Shown here in pieces: positions 8,123-16,300 of a stretch of DNA of 64,000 nucleotides. Under the pieces are notes generated by a model. That model was given only the letters and a program-made list of their open reading frames with translations, made no database searches and was not told the DNA's origin. How positions within the stretch are numbered: position 1 is the stretch's first letter; the number at the start of each line of letters is the position of its first letter. The stretch spans positions 32,001 to 96,000 of IMG/VR virus record IMGVR_UViG_3300003321_000691; one strand, written 5' to 3'. This DNA comes from a virus. Made by a program: the position numbers and the translations under genes.

Positions 8123-8653
8123 GCCGTACTCGGCCGACGCGAACGCCGCGAGCTTGGCCTTGACGGCCTGGCGGGCACGGTATAACCGGCTCATCACCGT
8201 GCCGATCGGGACGTCGAGGGCTTCAGCGATCTCGCGGTAGATCTTGCCTTCGGCGTACATGAGGAGCACCTGCCGGTAGTCCGGCTCCAGGGTCGACAAG
8301 GCCTCGGTGATCTCGTCCGAGTACCCGGCGGTCGGGTTCTCCCGCGGGTCGACGTGCCGGGGCGCCTCGTGGCTGTAACGCTCCCCTAGCCGCCCGCGAC
8401 GGCCACGGGTGCGCCAGGTGTTGACGAAGCAGTTGTAGACGATGACGAACAGCCAAGAGCGCACGGAGGTCTCGATTTGCTGGTCATCCGCCGGCTGGAA
8501 GCGTTCCCAGGCCTCCAGAGCCTTGACCATTGCATCCTGGAGGACGTCCTCTGCGATCTGACGCGAACGGCAGAGCCGAATCGCGTAGGCGAGCAGATCG
8601 GGGCGCTGGGGTGGGACCAGCTCGTCAAACGAATAGACCACAGCTACAGCCAT
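7967..8653 (-). CDS. ECF-type sigma factor
   Basis: The 228-residue product starts at ATG 8653 behind GGAGG. Residues about 15-85 carry the region 2 pattern (RSRQIAEDVLQDAMVKALEAW, then RSWLFVIVYNCFVNTWR). Residues about 125-175 carry the region 4 helix-turn-helix (LEPDYRQVLLMYAEGKIYREIAEALDVPIGTVMSRLYRAR). Region 3 is absent, as in ECF sigma factors. About 50 extra C-terminal residues follow region 4, and that part is encoded antisense to the end of the RuvC-like gene. A promoter directly upstream lies inside the end of the endolysin gene. It is likely to redirect host RNA polymerase to a set of phage promoters; which set is not shown. Confidence 0.85.
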   Translation of the reverse strand: MAVAVVYSFDELVPPQRPDLLAYAIRLCRSRQIAEDVLQDAMVKALEAWERFQPADDQQIETSVRSWLFVIVYNCFVNTWRTRGRRGRLGERYSHEAPRHVDPRENPTAGYSDEITEALSTLEPDYRQVLLMYAEGKIYREIAEALDVPIGTVMSRLYRARQAVKAKLAAFASAEYGLGRERTRVDVPRREPAQDVETDSDTVKGVVAGLDDEGLGVAEPLADAQAAG

Positions 8654-8682
8654 CGCGTGTTCCTCCATGCGTGCGTGAGCAG

Positions 8683-8711
8683 ACAATACGCCCTGGCGCT
8701 GCCAGGCGCAA
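8683..8711 (-). promoter_or_regulatory. Promoter of the sigma factor gene
   Basis: On the minus strand TTGCGC (8711-8706), a 17-base spacer and TATTGT (8688-8683) match the promoter family seen elsewhere in this window. The spacer contains a palindrome of the form CTGGC-A-GCGCCAG, so a regulator may bind between the two hexamers. The start codon is about 25 bases downstream of the expected transcription start. Confidence 0.65.
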
Positions 8712-8714
8712 GGT

Positions 8715-9590
8715 CTATTCCCAGAGGAGTGCGGCGCCCGTGTGGATCCCGACCTCGCCATCCTGGGCCAGCCCGTGGGCGGCCTGGAAGTTGAATACGG
8801 CGTTGCGGGTCTGTGGGCCGAAGACGCCATCTGTCGGCAGGTGGAGGCGCTTCTGGATGAGCGTGACGTGGCCACCGCGGTCGCCGAGCTTGGCGGGGCG
8901 CCAGCGGTCGATATCGGTCGTGGAGGACAGTCCAGGCACGCCCAGGGCATCCCCCTGGTCTTGGTGGGCTACCCACTCGTCGGCCCACTGGTGGGGGCAG
9001 GGAGGCGAGGACTCTGGAGGAGGCAGGACGGCTGGCTGCCGTGCTGGGTACAGGTACCGGGCAAGCCACAGCGGGCAGTCCAGAAGATCCGGCGTGCTCG
9101 GGCTGCCTAGGCAGTCCGTGTCCGTGCCGTCCCACACACGAGCGCTGGTGTAGATGATCGGGGCGACACCGAATAGACGCCGCATCTCGGCGACCGCGGT
9201 TTCGATCCACGCGACGACCTGACTTCGTGTCATGCCGGTACCGGCGATACCCTGCGGGAACTCGACGTCCAAGCACGGGGGTAGATCGACACCACGCATG
9301 AAACCACCCTGCGCGTCGACGGCTGCCTTGAACACTCCGACCTGCTCCTCGGGCGAGTGCGAGGCCATGATCGCTGGGCCCATGTAGGCGCCACGGACGA
9401 AGTGGCCGGTGAGCTGGTGCCAGTCGCGCGCGAAGGTTGCGTCTGGGAGCAAGCGCCACGCTTTGTGGCCGCTATCGTACGCGCCGAACGAGGCCCGGAG
9501 CCAGACGAACGAGCAGCCGGCACGGGCGAGCGCCGCGAAATCGGGCGGGTGCTGCCCGTCGACGGAAGCGTAGTCGACGCCCCAGGTCAC
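8715..9590 (-). CDS. Endolysin: GH25-type muramidase with C-terminal peptidoglycan-binding domain
   Basis: The 291-residue product starts at GTG 9590 (overlapping the previous stop as GTGA). VTWGVDYASVDG, FVWLRAS, PCLDVEFPQG and PIIYTSARVWD form the GH25 lysozyme core, with Asp and Glu in DVEFP as the catalytic candidates. The last 70 residues (GGHVTLIQKRLHLPTDGVFGPQTRNAVFNFQAAHG) are a PG_binding_1 domain. No signal peptide is visible, so export would need a holin. It degrades host peptidoglycan at the end of infection. Confidence 0.85.
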   Translation of the reverse strand: MTWGVDYASVDGQHPPDFAALARAGCSFVWLRASFGAYDSGHKAWRLLPDATFARDWHQLTGHFVRGAYMGPAIMASHSPEEQVGVFKAAVDAQGGFMRGVDLPPCLDVEFPQGIAGTGMTRSQVVAWIETAVAEMRRLFGVAPIIYTSARVWDGTDTDCLGSPSTPDLLDCPLWLARYLYPARQPAVLPPPESSPPCPHQWADEWVAHQDQGDALGVPGLSSTTDIDRWRPAKLGDRGGHVTLIQKRLHLPTDGVFGPQTRNAVFNFQAAHGLAQDGEVGIHTGAALLWE

Positions 9591-9808
9591 TTGACCGCTC
9601 CGCGCAGACGCTGGCGCAGCTGCTCGTCGCTCTCGCAGTACCCGCCACGGAGCGTGTCCTCGATCGGACACTCAGCGGTCTGCGTCGGTGACCACTCCCG
9701 TACCGTGCCGCGCGTCGTGGCGATGCGGTCGAGAACCTCTGCGTCGGCCGCGGAGAACTGCATGATGGTCAGTTCGCGAACGAGTTCCCCGAACGGGTCA
9801 GGAAGCAT
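9587..9808 (-). CDS. Hypothetical protein
   Basis: The 73-residue product starts at ATG 9808 behind GGGGA. It is acidic and helical (DPFGELVRELTIMQFSAADAEVLDRIA), with two Cys residues. It overlaps the endolysin start by four bases and is probably translated with it. No family is recognised. Confidence 0.55.
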   Translation of the reverse strand: MLPDPFGELVRELTIMQFSAADAEVLDRIATTRGTVREWSPTQTAECPIEDTLRGGYCESDEQLRQRLRGAVK

Positions 9809-9809
9809 G

Positions 9810-9995
9810 TCAGTTCCCCTTGCTGCGGTCGATGAACGGCTCGTTGATGGCCTGGACTTCGATGTCGGTCGGCACGTACTTGCTGCCGTCCTTTGGCAGC
9901 TTGGCCTCGAAGGCGTCAAAGCAGTCATCACACATGGCGAAGATGACGCCGGTGGACTCTTTGGCCTTGCAGACTTGGCAGATGGGCTTGCTCAT
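9810..9995 (-). CDS. Small zinc-ribbon protein
   Basis: The 61-residue product begins MSKPICQVCKAKESTG and continues MCDDCFDAF, giving a CxxC...CxxC zinc-binding arrangement over about 20 residues. A C-terminal segment without motif follows. One of many short Cys-rich proteins in this genome; partner unknown. Confidence 0.65.
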   Translation of the reverse strand: MSKPICQVCKAKESTGVIFAMCDDCFDAFEAKLPKDGSKYVPTDIEVQAINEPFIDRSKGN

Positions 9996-10591
9996 AGCGG
10001 CAACTCCGGGCGCTTGGGGAACAGCTGGGCGTGTCGTGCTGCATCGTCCACGCAGCGATACAGGTGCTCTAGACCGCGTACCGCCGGCTTCACGATGAAA
10101 CTGTAGGGGGCGTCCTTCCAGCCCGACTCCGATGCGTGGTTCTGATCAGCGGTGGTGGCGGCTTCCTGGCCGGGGGACTCCAGGCGCCAGACGTGGCCGT
10201 ACTGCCAGCCGTTGAGGATGGCCTCGGCCTCGTTGACGAAGCGGACGTCTTCGACGACGGCGAGCATGGGCCGCTCGCGCCAGATAACACCACCTTCACC
10301 GAGGGTGTACCTGACCCAGAAGTCATCGCCGAAGTTCTTGCGGATGCCTTCGGTACCGAGGCGCTGGAGGAACCAGCGCGGCGAGAAGCCGTAGCGCTCA
10401 TCCACCGCTTCCTTCTGCTCTTGCGTCCCCCACACCTGTTGGTGCGAGAAGCCCATGGTGTCCACGGCGAGCTGCTTGAGTGGCGCGGCGAGCGCGTACT
10501 TCTTGGCGCCGTACTTCTCGACGAGGTAGTTGGCGACGCTGGACTTACCAGCTCCAGCCGGCCCCATGAGTCCGATGACGGTGGTCAGCAC
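9992..10591 (-). CDS. Deoxynucleoside monophosphate kinase
   Basis: The 199-residue product begins with a P-loop (GLMGPAGAGKSSVANYL). It continues with KKYALAAPLKQLAVDTMGF, FLQRLGTEGIRKNFGDDFWVRY and a Walker B-like VVEDVRFVNEAEAI. This is the pattern of T4 gp1-type dNMP kinases, which phosphorylate dNMPs including modified ones. GTG 10591 overlaps the previous stop (TAGTG). It fits with the HD nucleotidase and polymerase in supplying DNA precursors. Confidence 0.85.
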   Translation of the reverse strand: MLTTVIGLMGPAGAGKSSVANYLVEKYGAKKYALAAPLKQLAVDTMGFSHQQVWGTQEQKEAVDERYGFSPRWFLQRLGTEGIRKNFGDDFWVRYTLGEGGVIWRERPMLAVVEDVRFVNEAEAILNGWQYGHVWRLESPGQEAATTADQNHASESGWKDAPYSFIVKPAVRGLEHLYRCVDDAARHAQLFPKRPELPL

Positions 10592-12024
10592 TAGTCCTCC
10601 GCATTCGCCTGGTCGTCAGCGAGTTCGCTGACCCAGAGCGGGATGTCGCTGGAGCACCAGCGGCGCGGCTCCAGCATGCGCATCGATTGCACTGGGACCT
10701 CGAACTCGGCGCCGATGTCCTGGGCGAACGAGTTGAAGCCGATGAGGCTGCCGTTGACCATGAGGTTCGGCAGGCAGATGCGCTGGTGCCAGTGCCCCAT
10801 GCACGTCAGTGACGCCGGCTTGAGCGTCTCCCACCGGGCCCTGGCGCGGAACAGCGGCACCGTGATGCCACCCACGCCGCCGTGGTACTTGAACACGTCA
10901 CCGTGCAGGAAGCGAATGGAACGCCCGTAGACGTCGTCCAGGTAGGTGAACGACGACGTCGGGAGGATGAACCGTACGCGCGGCTCGTCCTTGTAGTGCA
11001 TCGCGAGCTGCGCGTAGAGAAAGACCTCCAGCGAGTTCTGCGTGCGGGTCGCCGACTCCATCTTCTTGGTGGTCCGCCCGTGGTTGCCGTCATTGCAGGG
11101 GATGAGCCACTGCTCGATCTCGGGGTCTTCCAGAAGGTGATCGATGCCGGCGGTGATGCTGCGCTGCGCGTAGAGCACCGCGTCGGTCGGCGATAACAGG
11201 TTGGCTTGCCGGTTCTCGTCCCGCAGGAAATTGGTGATGAAGTCACCTCCGAGCCATAGGATGGCGTCGCGAATCTTGAACGGGGTCTGACGTTGGTGAT
11301 CGATGGCCCAATGGCTCGCCTCGAAGAAGCGCTCCATGCGGTGCGCCGAGATGTCGAGGTTGTACCTGTTCCGACCTTGCACCGATTCCGGTTTGACCTC
11401 CTCCTCGATGTGCCAGTCCGACGCCAGGATGAGTGGTGTCGCCTCGCGAAGCTTGGATGTGCGCTCGCGTGGGCAGACGCTCGGTCCGACCTGCTCGTGC
11501 TGGTGGGCGAGGACTTCGGCCACAACCGCGGCGTACTCGCCGCCGTCCGAGAGCTGCTTGATCAGCTCCGCGTTCTCGTTTTCGAGGTCCTTGACCTTGC
11601 GTTTGAGGCGGTGCTCCTCGACGCGGGTGATCGTCTCTTCGACGACCTCGACGCGAGGCGTGGTCGCCGGTGCAGGCGCAGCTGAGCCTGCGGTGTAGAG
11701 CGGTGCGACGTACTCGTGGTAGTTCGGCGTCCCGGCCATGATGTGGGTGCCTGATTCGGGCGACTCGCCGCATTCGGCGCAGTAGTCGCCGGTCTTTGGG
11801 TCGTTATCGACCGACTCCCAGATACGTAGGTGTGGCCACTTCGCGGTCGCGTATTTCGACGGCGCTTCCGGGCGCTCGGAGTGGACGCGTGGGCTCTTGC
11901 GGTCGGTCTTGCGCCGGCCGTTGTTGAAGCACTCGACGCAAATCTTACGCTTGCCGCCACGGCCGTCGCTTCCGTAGGCCTGCTCGGGGAGGTCCCGGCC
12001 ACACGGGCCTGTGCACCGACTCAC
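10591..12024 (-). CDS. Metallophosphoesterase-like protein with zinc fingers and coiled coil
   Basis: The 477-residue product starts at GTG 12024. Residues 4-35 hold CTGPCG...CVEC and around 80 is CAECGESPESGTH, two zinc-finger-like clusters. A charged coiled coil follows (EEHRLKRKVKDLENENAELI). The catalytic part has LASDWHIEEE, LGGDFITN, CNDGNHGR, FLHGDVFKYHGG and MGHWHQR, matching the five blocks of calcineurin-like phosphoesterases. The substrate is not clear; DNA or nucleotide phosphates are likely given the neighbours. Confidence 0.78.
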   Translation of the reverse strand: MSRCTGPCGRDLPEQAYGSDGRGGKRKICVECFNNGRRKTDRKSPRVHSERPEAPSKYATAKWPHLRIWESVDNDPKTGDYCAECGESPESGTHIMAGTPNYHEYVAPLYTAGSAAPAPATTPRVEVVEETITRVEEHRLKRKVKDLENENAELIKQLSDGGEYAAVVAEVLAHQHEQVGPSVCPRERTSKLREATPLILASDWHIEEEVKPESVQGRNRYNLDISAHRMERFFEASHWAIDHQRQTPFKIRDAILWLGGDFITNFLRDENRQANLLSPTDAVLYAQRSITAGIDHLLEDPEIEQWLIPCNDGNHGRTTKKMESATRTQNSLEVFLYAQLAMHYKDEPRVRFILPTSSFTYLDDVYGRSIRFLHGDVFKYHGGVGGITVPLFRARARWETLKPASLTCMGHWHQRICLPNLMVNGSLIGFNSFAQDIGAEFEVPVQSMRMLEPRRWCSSDIPLWVSELADDQANAED

Positions 12025-12770
12025 GAGGCGCTGGGTGCGCGGCCGAACCGGGCAAGGAGACGCTGCCACCAGCTGAGGCGCAGGTAGCGGGTACGACGGC
12101 GCATGTTGCGCGAGAGCCCGAGCTTGGCGACGTGGGCGCGGTAGCCACGCATCTCGCCGACCTGCGTCCAACCCTGCTTCGGGTCGAACTTCTGGGCGTA
12201 GCCACCGGGACGGACCTCGTTCGGGCGCTTGGACAGATTGCACTGGTCGTACTGGACGCCAGCGGTATCCTGCGGCGGCTCGAAGGCCTCGGGGTAGTTG
12301 AAGTTGGACAGCGGAACGTCGTCGATGTAGTAGGTGTCGGCCTCGACCCGGTCCGCAATCTCGCGGTCCCAGAACGAGCCGTCCGCCATCTCGACGGCCA
12401 GGCGCAGTCGCGGGTCACCGACAACCTCGCAGACCTCATGGCTCGCGATGGACGTCCACGGGTCGCCGTAGAGTGTCGCGAGGTCGAGGAACACGTAGAT
12501 CACGGGCGTGCCATCTGGCAGCGCGTCGTGGAAGCCGAGCGCACCTTGCTGGTCCTTGGGCGCCACGCCGATGAGCCGGATCTGCACTTCGCCGGCTTGG
12601 GGGGGTGCCTCGGGCGTGGCGGCGCGGACGGCCATGGCGGTGTCACCCTGCCAAGCTGGCGCGATATGCTCGCGAAGCTGGCGTTGCTGAGCCGCGGCGT
12701 AGGCCTGGCGGTCCGCAAGCGGTACCTTGGCGTCCACGTCCACGACCACGAAATCGAAACGATGAATCAT
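12021..12770 (-). CDS. Zincin-like putative metalloprotease
   Basis: The 249-residue product contains IASHEVCEVVGDPR, resembling the S-H-E-x-x-E-x-x-x-D-P motif of zincin-like proteins. It is followed by an acidic EMADGSFWDREIADRVEA block and NFNYPEAFEPP. The C-terminus is very basic (RNMRRRTRYLRLSWW). It could cut host or virion proteins, or be a structural relative without activity. ATG 12770 overlaps the previous stop. Confidence 0.5.
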   Translation of the reverse strand: MIHRFDFVVVDVDAKVPLADRQAYAAAQQRQLREHIAPAWQGDTAMAVRAATPEAPPQAGEVQIRLIGVAPKDQQGALGFHDALPDGTPVIYVFLDLATLYGDPWTSIASHEVCEVVGDPRLRLAVEMADGSFWDREIADRVEADTYYIDDVPLSNFNYPEAFEPPQDTAGVQYDQCNLSKRPNEVRPGGYAQKFDPKQGWTQVGEMRGYRAHVAKLGLSRNMRRRTRYLRLSWWQRLLARFGRAPSAS

Positions 12771-13126
12771 CCCAGCCTCACGACAGCGTCTGCGGCGTCA
12801 AACTCTCCGAGCTTGTCCGCGGCATTGTAGGGTGGCTCGTCGGCCACCTCGGTAGTGTTCACGGTCTTCTTCTTGCCGGGCCGTTTGCCAGGCGCAGCGG
12901 CGAGCTGCGCCTTCATCTCGGTGATGCTAGTGGCGGGCTTGAATGCCGGCGCCACCTGTGTTGTCGATCCGGACTCCACGGTGGGGTCCTGGATAACCGG
13001 GTACGTCGGCGGCGTCCGTGCCCCTTCGCACCTTGTGATGATGCGATCGATGAGGCGCGGATCGACTTCACGACCCGCCAGACCTTCGAGGATACCGGCC
13101 AGCCAGGCGCGGTCCTCGGGGCTCAC
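12767..13126 (-). CDS. Hypothetical protein
   Basis: The 119-residue product starts at GTG 13126 with overlapping stop and start on both sides. It has a folded-looking N-terminus (SPEDRAWLAGILEGLAGREVD) followed by a long low-complexity Pro/Thr/Lys region (KRPGKKKTVN). No function can be assigned. Confidence 0.5.
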   Translation of the reverse strand: MSPEDRAWLAGILEGLAGREVDPRLIDRIITRCEGARTPPTYPVIQDPTVESGSTTQVAPAFKPATSITEMKAQLAAAPGKRPGKKKTVNTTEVADEPPYNAADKLGEFDAADAVVRLG

Positions 13127-13494
13127 TTGAACGACCAGCCCTTGGCCTGGATGACCTGGCGCGCAGCGGCCGTGACCGGGTCCTCTTCGCCCGTGCTGGC
13201 CGAGCCAGAGCCAGCGTTCGGCGCGATGTTGTGCAGGACGCACGCGACGAACGGCTCGCCGTACTGCGCGAACAGCGACGCCACCGTCGTGTCGAGGGTG
13301 TGGTTCATCACGGCCATTGCGAACTGTCCCGCAATACTGATGGCGAGAGTCAGGACGTCCGTGCCTTGGAGGGCGATGGACTTCTCGGCCTCGGCGCACT
13401 TGATGGTGTTGTCGATGACCGTCTTGGTCTCGGACTTGAACCACGAGCAAGCGCAGGTGGTCGCGATGAGAGTGACAGCGATGAGTTTCTTCAC
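13123..13494 (-). CDS. Predicted lipoprotein, possible spanin
   Basis: The product begins V/MKKLIAVTLIATTCACSWFKSE: two Lys, a hydrophobic core and Cys, the layout of a lipoprotein signal, although the lipobox is not perfect. The remaining 100 residues are helical with no further membrane segment. It lies between the membrane-protein genes and the endolysin, so an outer-membrane spanin role in lysis is possible. GTG 13494 follows CGAGG. Confidence 0.5.
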   Translation of the reverse strand: MKKLIAVTLIATTCACSWFKSETKTVIDNTIKCAEAEKSIALQGTDVLTLAISIAGQFAMAVMNHTLDTTVASLFAQYGEPFVACVLHNIAPNAGSGSASTGEEDPVTAAARQVIQAKGWSFK

Positions 13495-13515
13495 AAGTAC
13501 CTCGGGAAAGATAGT

Positions 13516-13569
13516 GGGCCGCGCGTCCAACCCGGAGGAAGTGCGATGGACAGACCAGACGCGCGGCCC
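13516..13569 (-). other. Perfect 12-base inverted repeat, RNA stem-loop
   Basis: GGGCCGCGCGTC at 13516-13527 is the exact reverse complement of 13558-13569, with a 30-base loop. It fills the gap between two minus-strand genes. No T-run follows on the minus strand, so it looks more like an mRNA processing or stability element than an intrinsic terminator. Confidence 0.55.
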
Positions 13570-13574
13570 TTGTG

Positions 13575-14102
13575 CTAGTTACCAGCGTCCGAGGGCGCCG
13601 GGGTATTCCCGTCGGTGACCGAGACTTGGACGTCGGAGGCGTGCTCGAACAGCCAGAGGACCACGCCCCGAATGGATTCGGGGAGGTACGGGGCGAGTGG
13701 CTCGATGATAACCTTCTTGACCGCCGTGTAGCCGCCGGCCGCACCAAAGGCGACGACCAGGGCCGACCAGGCTGCGTGCGCCGTCGCCGGGCCGCCGCCA
13801 GCCAGTGAGGCAGCGAGTGCCGTGCCGAACGAGCCGGCCAGGACGAGCAGCGTGGAGCCGATGTCGGTGTGCAGAAACCTCCAGCGGCCACCCAGATACT
13901 TACGCACGAGGGCCACAACGATGACGAGGCTGAGCGCCGCGGCGTAGGCCTTGTGACCATTCGCGAAGGCGTCGTAGACGGCCTTGGCGACGTCGGTAGA
14001 ACCGTCCTGCGGGTCGACCAGGTTCCCGGCCCGGGCCAGACCCGAGAACGAGAGCATAGCAGCCGCGGCAGCGATGAGTGTGGTGTACAGGTTCTTGAGC
14101 AT
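13575..14102 (-). CDS. Membrane protein with signal peptide and three membrane segments, holin candidate
   Basis: The 175-residue product starts at ATG 14102. Residues 1-30 look like a cleavable signal peptide (LYTTLIAAAAAMLSFSGLA). Hydrophobic segments follow at about 60-75 (AALSLVIVVALV), 90-112 (STLLVLAGSFGTALAASLAG) and 118-135. The end is acidic and Thr/Pro-rich. Proximity to the lipoprotein and endolysin genes suggests a role in lysis, but this is inference. Confidence 0.5.
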   Translation of the reverse strand: MLKNLYTTLIAAAAAMLSFSGLARAGNLVDPQDGSTDVAKAVYDAFANGHKAYAAALSLVIVVALVRKYLGGRWRFLHTDIGSTLLVLAGSFGTALAASLAGGGPATAHAAWSALVVAFGAAGGYTAVKKVIIEPLAPYLPESIRGVVLWLFEHASDVQVSVTDGNTPAPSDAGN

Positions 14103-14103
14103 T

Positions 14104-14256
14104 TCAGCCTCCAGTGCAAGCAGACGCAACCGCTGAGCACAGGGCGCGGTAATCCGGCGGAAGGAAGTGGCAGATGATTGCCAGGATACCACCCACCAGC
14201 GCCGCCCACTTTGCGATCTTGGCCGCGCGGGCCTTCTCTTCAGGGGTCATCTTCAC
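14104..14256 (-). CDS. Small single-span membrane protein
   Basis: GTG 14256 overlaps the preceding stop (GTGA), and its TGA sits one base before the next ATG. The 50-residue product has a basic N-terminus (MTPEEKARAAKIAK), one membrane segment (WAALVGGILAIICHFL) and a Cys-containing tail. Its size and form would suit a holin or lysis regulator beside the 175-residue membrane protein. Confidence 0.55.
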   Translation of the reverse strand: MKMTPEEKARAAKIAKWAALVGGILAIICHFLPPDYRALCSAVASACTGG

Positions 14257-15776
14257 AGGTTGTCACCGGATGCGAGGTGGTTCCAGCAGCGGCGAACGCG
14301 ACCGACCATGTAGTTGTAGGCCCCCGCGCCACCCGCGCCTGCCGTGCTCGTACTGGCCCGGAACAGCGCGGCGATGCCGTCACCGAGCGGGAGGACGTCC
14401 GAGCTGTCGGTCAGCGTCGCGGCCAAAGTGCCGTTGATGTAGAGCTTGGCCTGCGTGTGTCCGGCCGAGTTGCGATTGGTACCGCACAGCTCTAGGCGCA
14501 TGCGATAGACCGTGTTCGCGGACACGGTGACAGACGTGTTCACCGTCGTGATGCCGGCGTTGTGCAACATACGCAGGACCCACTTGCCGCTGTTGGTGCC
14601 CGGGTCGAAGTGCGCGTACACGCGGTTCGTGCCGGTGAGCCAACGAAGGCCAAGGTCGAACACCGCAGCGTTCGCAACGTCCGTGATGGTACCGGTCGCC
14701 ACCGCGAACTCCATCACAAAGTCGGTGTCAGCGTCGAAGCCGGTGTCGTACGTCGACGTAAGCATCGTCTCGCCGTCGCCAACCCCAGAGACACCGTTCG
14801 TGACGATGTTGACGACGCGCTGGTTGAGGAGCGTGTTATTCCAGCCCTGTCCGGCGCCGTAAGCGTCGATGAACTGTACCGAGTCGAGGTTGTACCAGGC
14901 TAGCGACGCCGACTGTTCGGTCGAGATGCCGGTCCACGACCAGCCGCGAGGGAGGTCGTAGTAGGTCACCTGCACGGCGTGGATACCAATCGGGTTCGTG
15001 TTGCTACCTCCACCCGCGAGCTGAATCGCCAGCGTCTCGCCGGTCTTCACGACCTTGGGGCCGTGGCCGCCTGTTGGCGACGCGTAGATGTCGAAGCTGC
15101 TGGATGCGGTCGCCGCGAGTGATACGGTTTTGGTCACGACCGAGGTCGTGAGCCCGCCAGAGGTCGGATCACCCTTGTAGAGGGTGGCCAGAAGACTCTG
15201 CGTGCCGAAGGCGTTTTTCCAGTAGACGGTGATGCTGGAGATGATCGCGCCGACGGGGATTTCTGAGAGTGGGAGGTAGAGCGTGTCGTTGGCCGACAGG
15301 ATCCAGTCACCGGCGTAGTTCGTGTCTGTCTGGAGAAATTTGCTCGTACCACCCCCACCACCACCCGGCGCACCGATTGGGGTCAGCAGTAGAGTCGTGG
15401 GGGTCGCGTAGCGCCAGTTCTCGTCGATCTCGGACACTTGGCCCATGCGGTAGCCGTTGTGGTCGACGACACTGCGGACATTCTGCCCGTAGTCGCGGAA
15501 CGTCGACAGTGGGATGACGTTGCTCTCCGCGGTCGCGCCCAGGTCCGTGTTACCGACCGCCAGTCCACCGCTGGTGAAATAGTACGACAGGAACAATAGC
15601 CACAGATAGGTCCAGTACTGCCACCAGTTCTGCCAGGCCGAAGGGGGGACCTGGCCGGTGGTCCAGCCGGTGTCTTGTTGTCCTGATGACGGCGTCGAGA
15701 TGTTGGTGGCAGGGGTGCCGCCCGCGGTGACGGCCCAGCGTGGTGGGGCGGAGGATGGCTTGGCGTTATTCGGCAC
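14253..15776 (-). CDS. Tail fibre or receptor-binding protein
   Basis: The 507-residue product starts at GTG 15776. It is rich in Ser, Thr, Gly and Asn with repeated beta-strand patterns and a Gly-rich hinge (APGGGGGG near residue 140). The last 200 residues (from about YDTGFDADTDFVMEFAVATG) resemble a concanavalin/LamG-like beta-sandwich that could bind sugars. It is the last tail gene after the baseplate block, the usual place for a receptor-binding protein. A TGGCAY-type motif overlaps its start. Confidence 0.65.
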   Translation of the reverse strand: MPNNAKPSSAPPRWAVTAGGTPATNISTPSSGQQDTGWTTGQVPPSAWQNWWQYWTYLWLLFLSYYFTSGGLAVGNTDLGATAESNVIPLSTFRDYGQNVRSVVDHNGYRMGQVSEIDENWRYATPTTLLLTPIGAPGGGGGGTSKFLQTDTNYAGDWILSANDTLYLPLSEIPVGAIISSITVYWKNAFGTQSLLATLYKGDPTSGGLTTSVVTKTVSLAATASSSFDIYASPTGGHGPKVVKTGETLAIQLAGGGSNTNPIGIHAVQVTYYDLPRGWSWTGISTEQSASLAWYNLDSVQFIDAYGAGQGWNNTLLNQRVVNIVTNGVSGVGDGETMLTSTYDTGFDADTDFVMEFAVATGTITDVANAAVFDLGLRWLTGTNRVYAHFDPGTNSGKWVLRMLHNAGITTVNTSVTVSANTVYRMRLELCGTNRNSAGHTQAKLYINGTLAATLTDSSDVLPLGDGIAALFRASTSTAGAGGAGAYNYMVGRVRRCWNHLASGDNL

Positions 15777-15785
15777 GGCTCTTGC
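15772..15785 (-). promoter_or_regulatory. TGGCAY-N5-TTGC-type motif at the fibre gene start
   Basis: The plus strand reads GGCACGGCTCTTGC, matching the copies at 18907, 25592, 32119 and 33088 in sequence and orientation. Here it overlaps the GTG start of the fibre gene. The base before GGCAC is C rather than T. Function unknown; operator or promoter element. Confidence 0.4.
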
Positions 15786-15799
15786 TAGGTTACCACAGG

Positions 15800-16300
15800 T
15801 TAGATAACGCCCGCGTAGGCGCCGTTATCATAGGCCTGGGCGCCCGTACCGTCGTAAGTGAACGTGACGGCTGGGGCGACGACGGAGTACACCACGTAGA
15901 GCTTCACGCCGGCCGCCTTGGCGTCCATGAGGAAGCTGTGGACGATCGTTGCCAAGGCGGTCGTTACCGAGATGCCCAGGACCTCTACGACCGCGGTGGC
16001 GATGGTCTGCGTGGCCACATTGATCACCGCGCTCAGGTCATTCAAGATCAGCTGCACGATCGTAATGAACTCCTCGGTCTTGCCGGTGGAGTTGTCGGTC
16101 GCGATGCGGGCCCGGATGTAGCGGCGATAGGTGTCGTCGTCGAGACCCTGCCGCGTCTGCCCCACGAGCTTGCCGATGAGGTCGAGCTGGGCTCCGATAG
16201 CGTTATCGACGGTGCGCTGGAGGAGCAGCTGCTGGAGAGCGTCTTCAACCTCTTGCGCTGGTCCCGCGAGAACAGCGACAAGCTTTTGGATATTGGTCAT
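15800..16300 (-). CDS. Baseplate/tail protein, DUF2612-like (P2 gpI analogue)
   Basis: The 166-residue product has AVLAGPAQEVEDALQQLL and AQLDLIGKLVGQTRQGLDDDTYRRYIRARI, the core pattern of DUF2612 tail proteins. These take the place of P2 gpI at the outer end of the baseplate. It follows the J-like gene, in the P2/Mu order of W, J, I and fibre. Confidence 0.75.
   Translation of the reverse strand: MTNIQKLVAVLAGPAQEVEDALQQLLLQRTVDNAIGAQLDLIGKLVGQTRQGLDDDTYRRYIRARIATDNSTGKTEEFITIVQLILNDLSAVINVATQTIATAVVEVLGISVTTALATIVHSFLMDAKAAGVKLYVVYSVVAPAVTFTYDGTGAQAYDNGAYAGVI

Noticed and set aside
13516-13569. 12-base inverted repeat considered as an intrinsic terminator
   Set aside because: The loop is 30 bases and no T-run follows on the transcribed strand.
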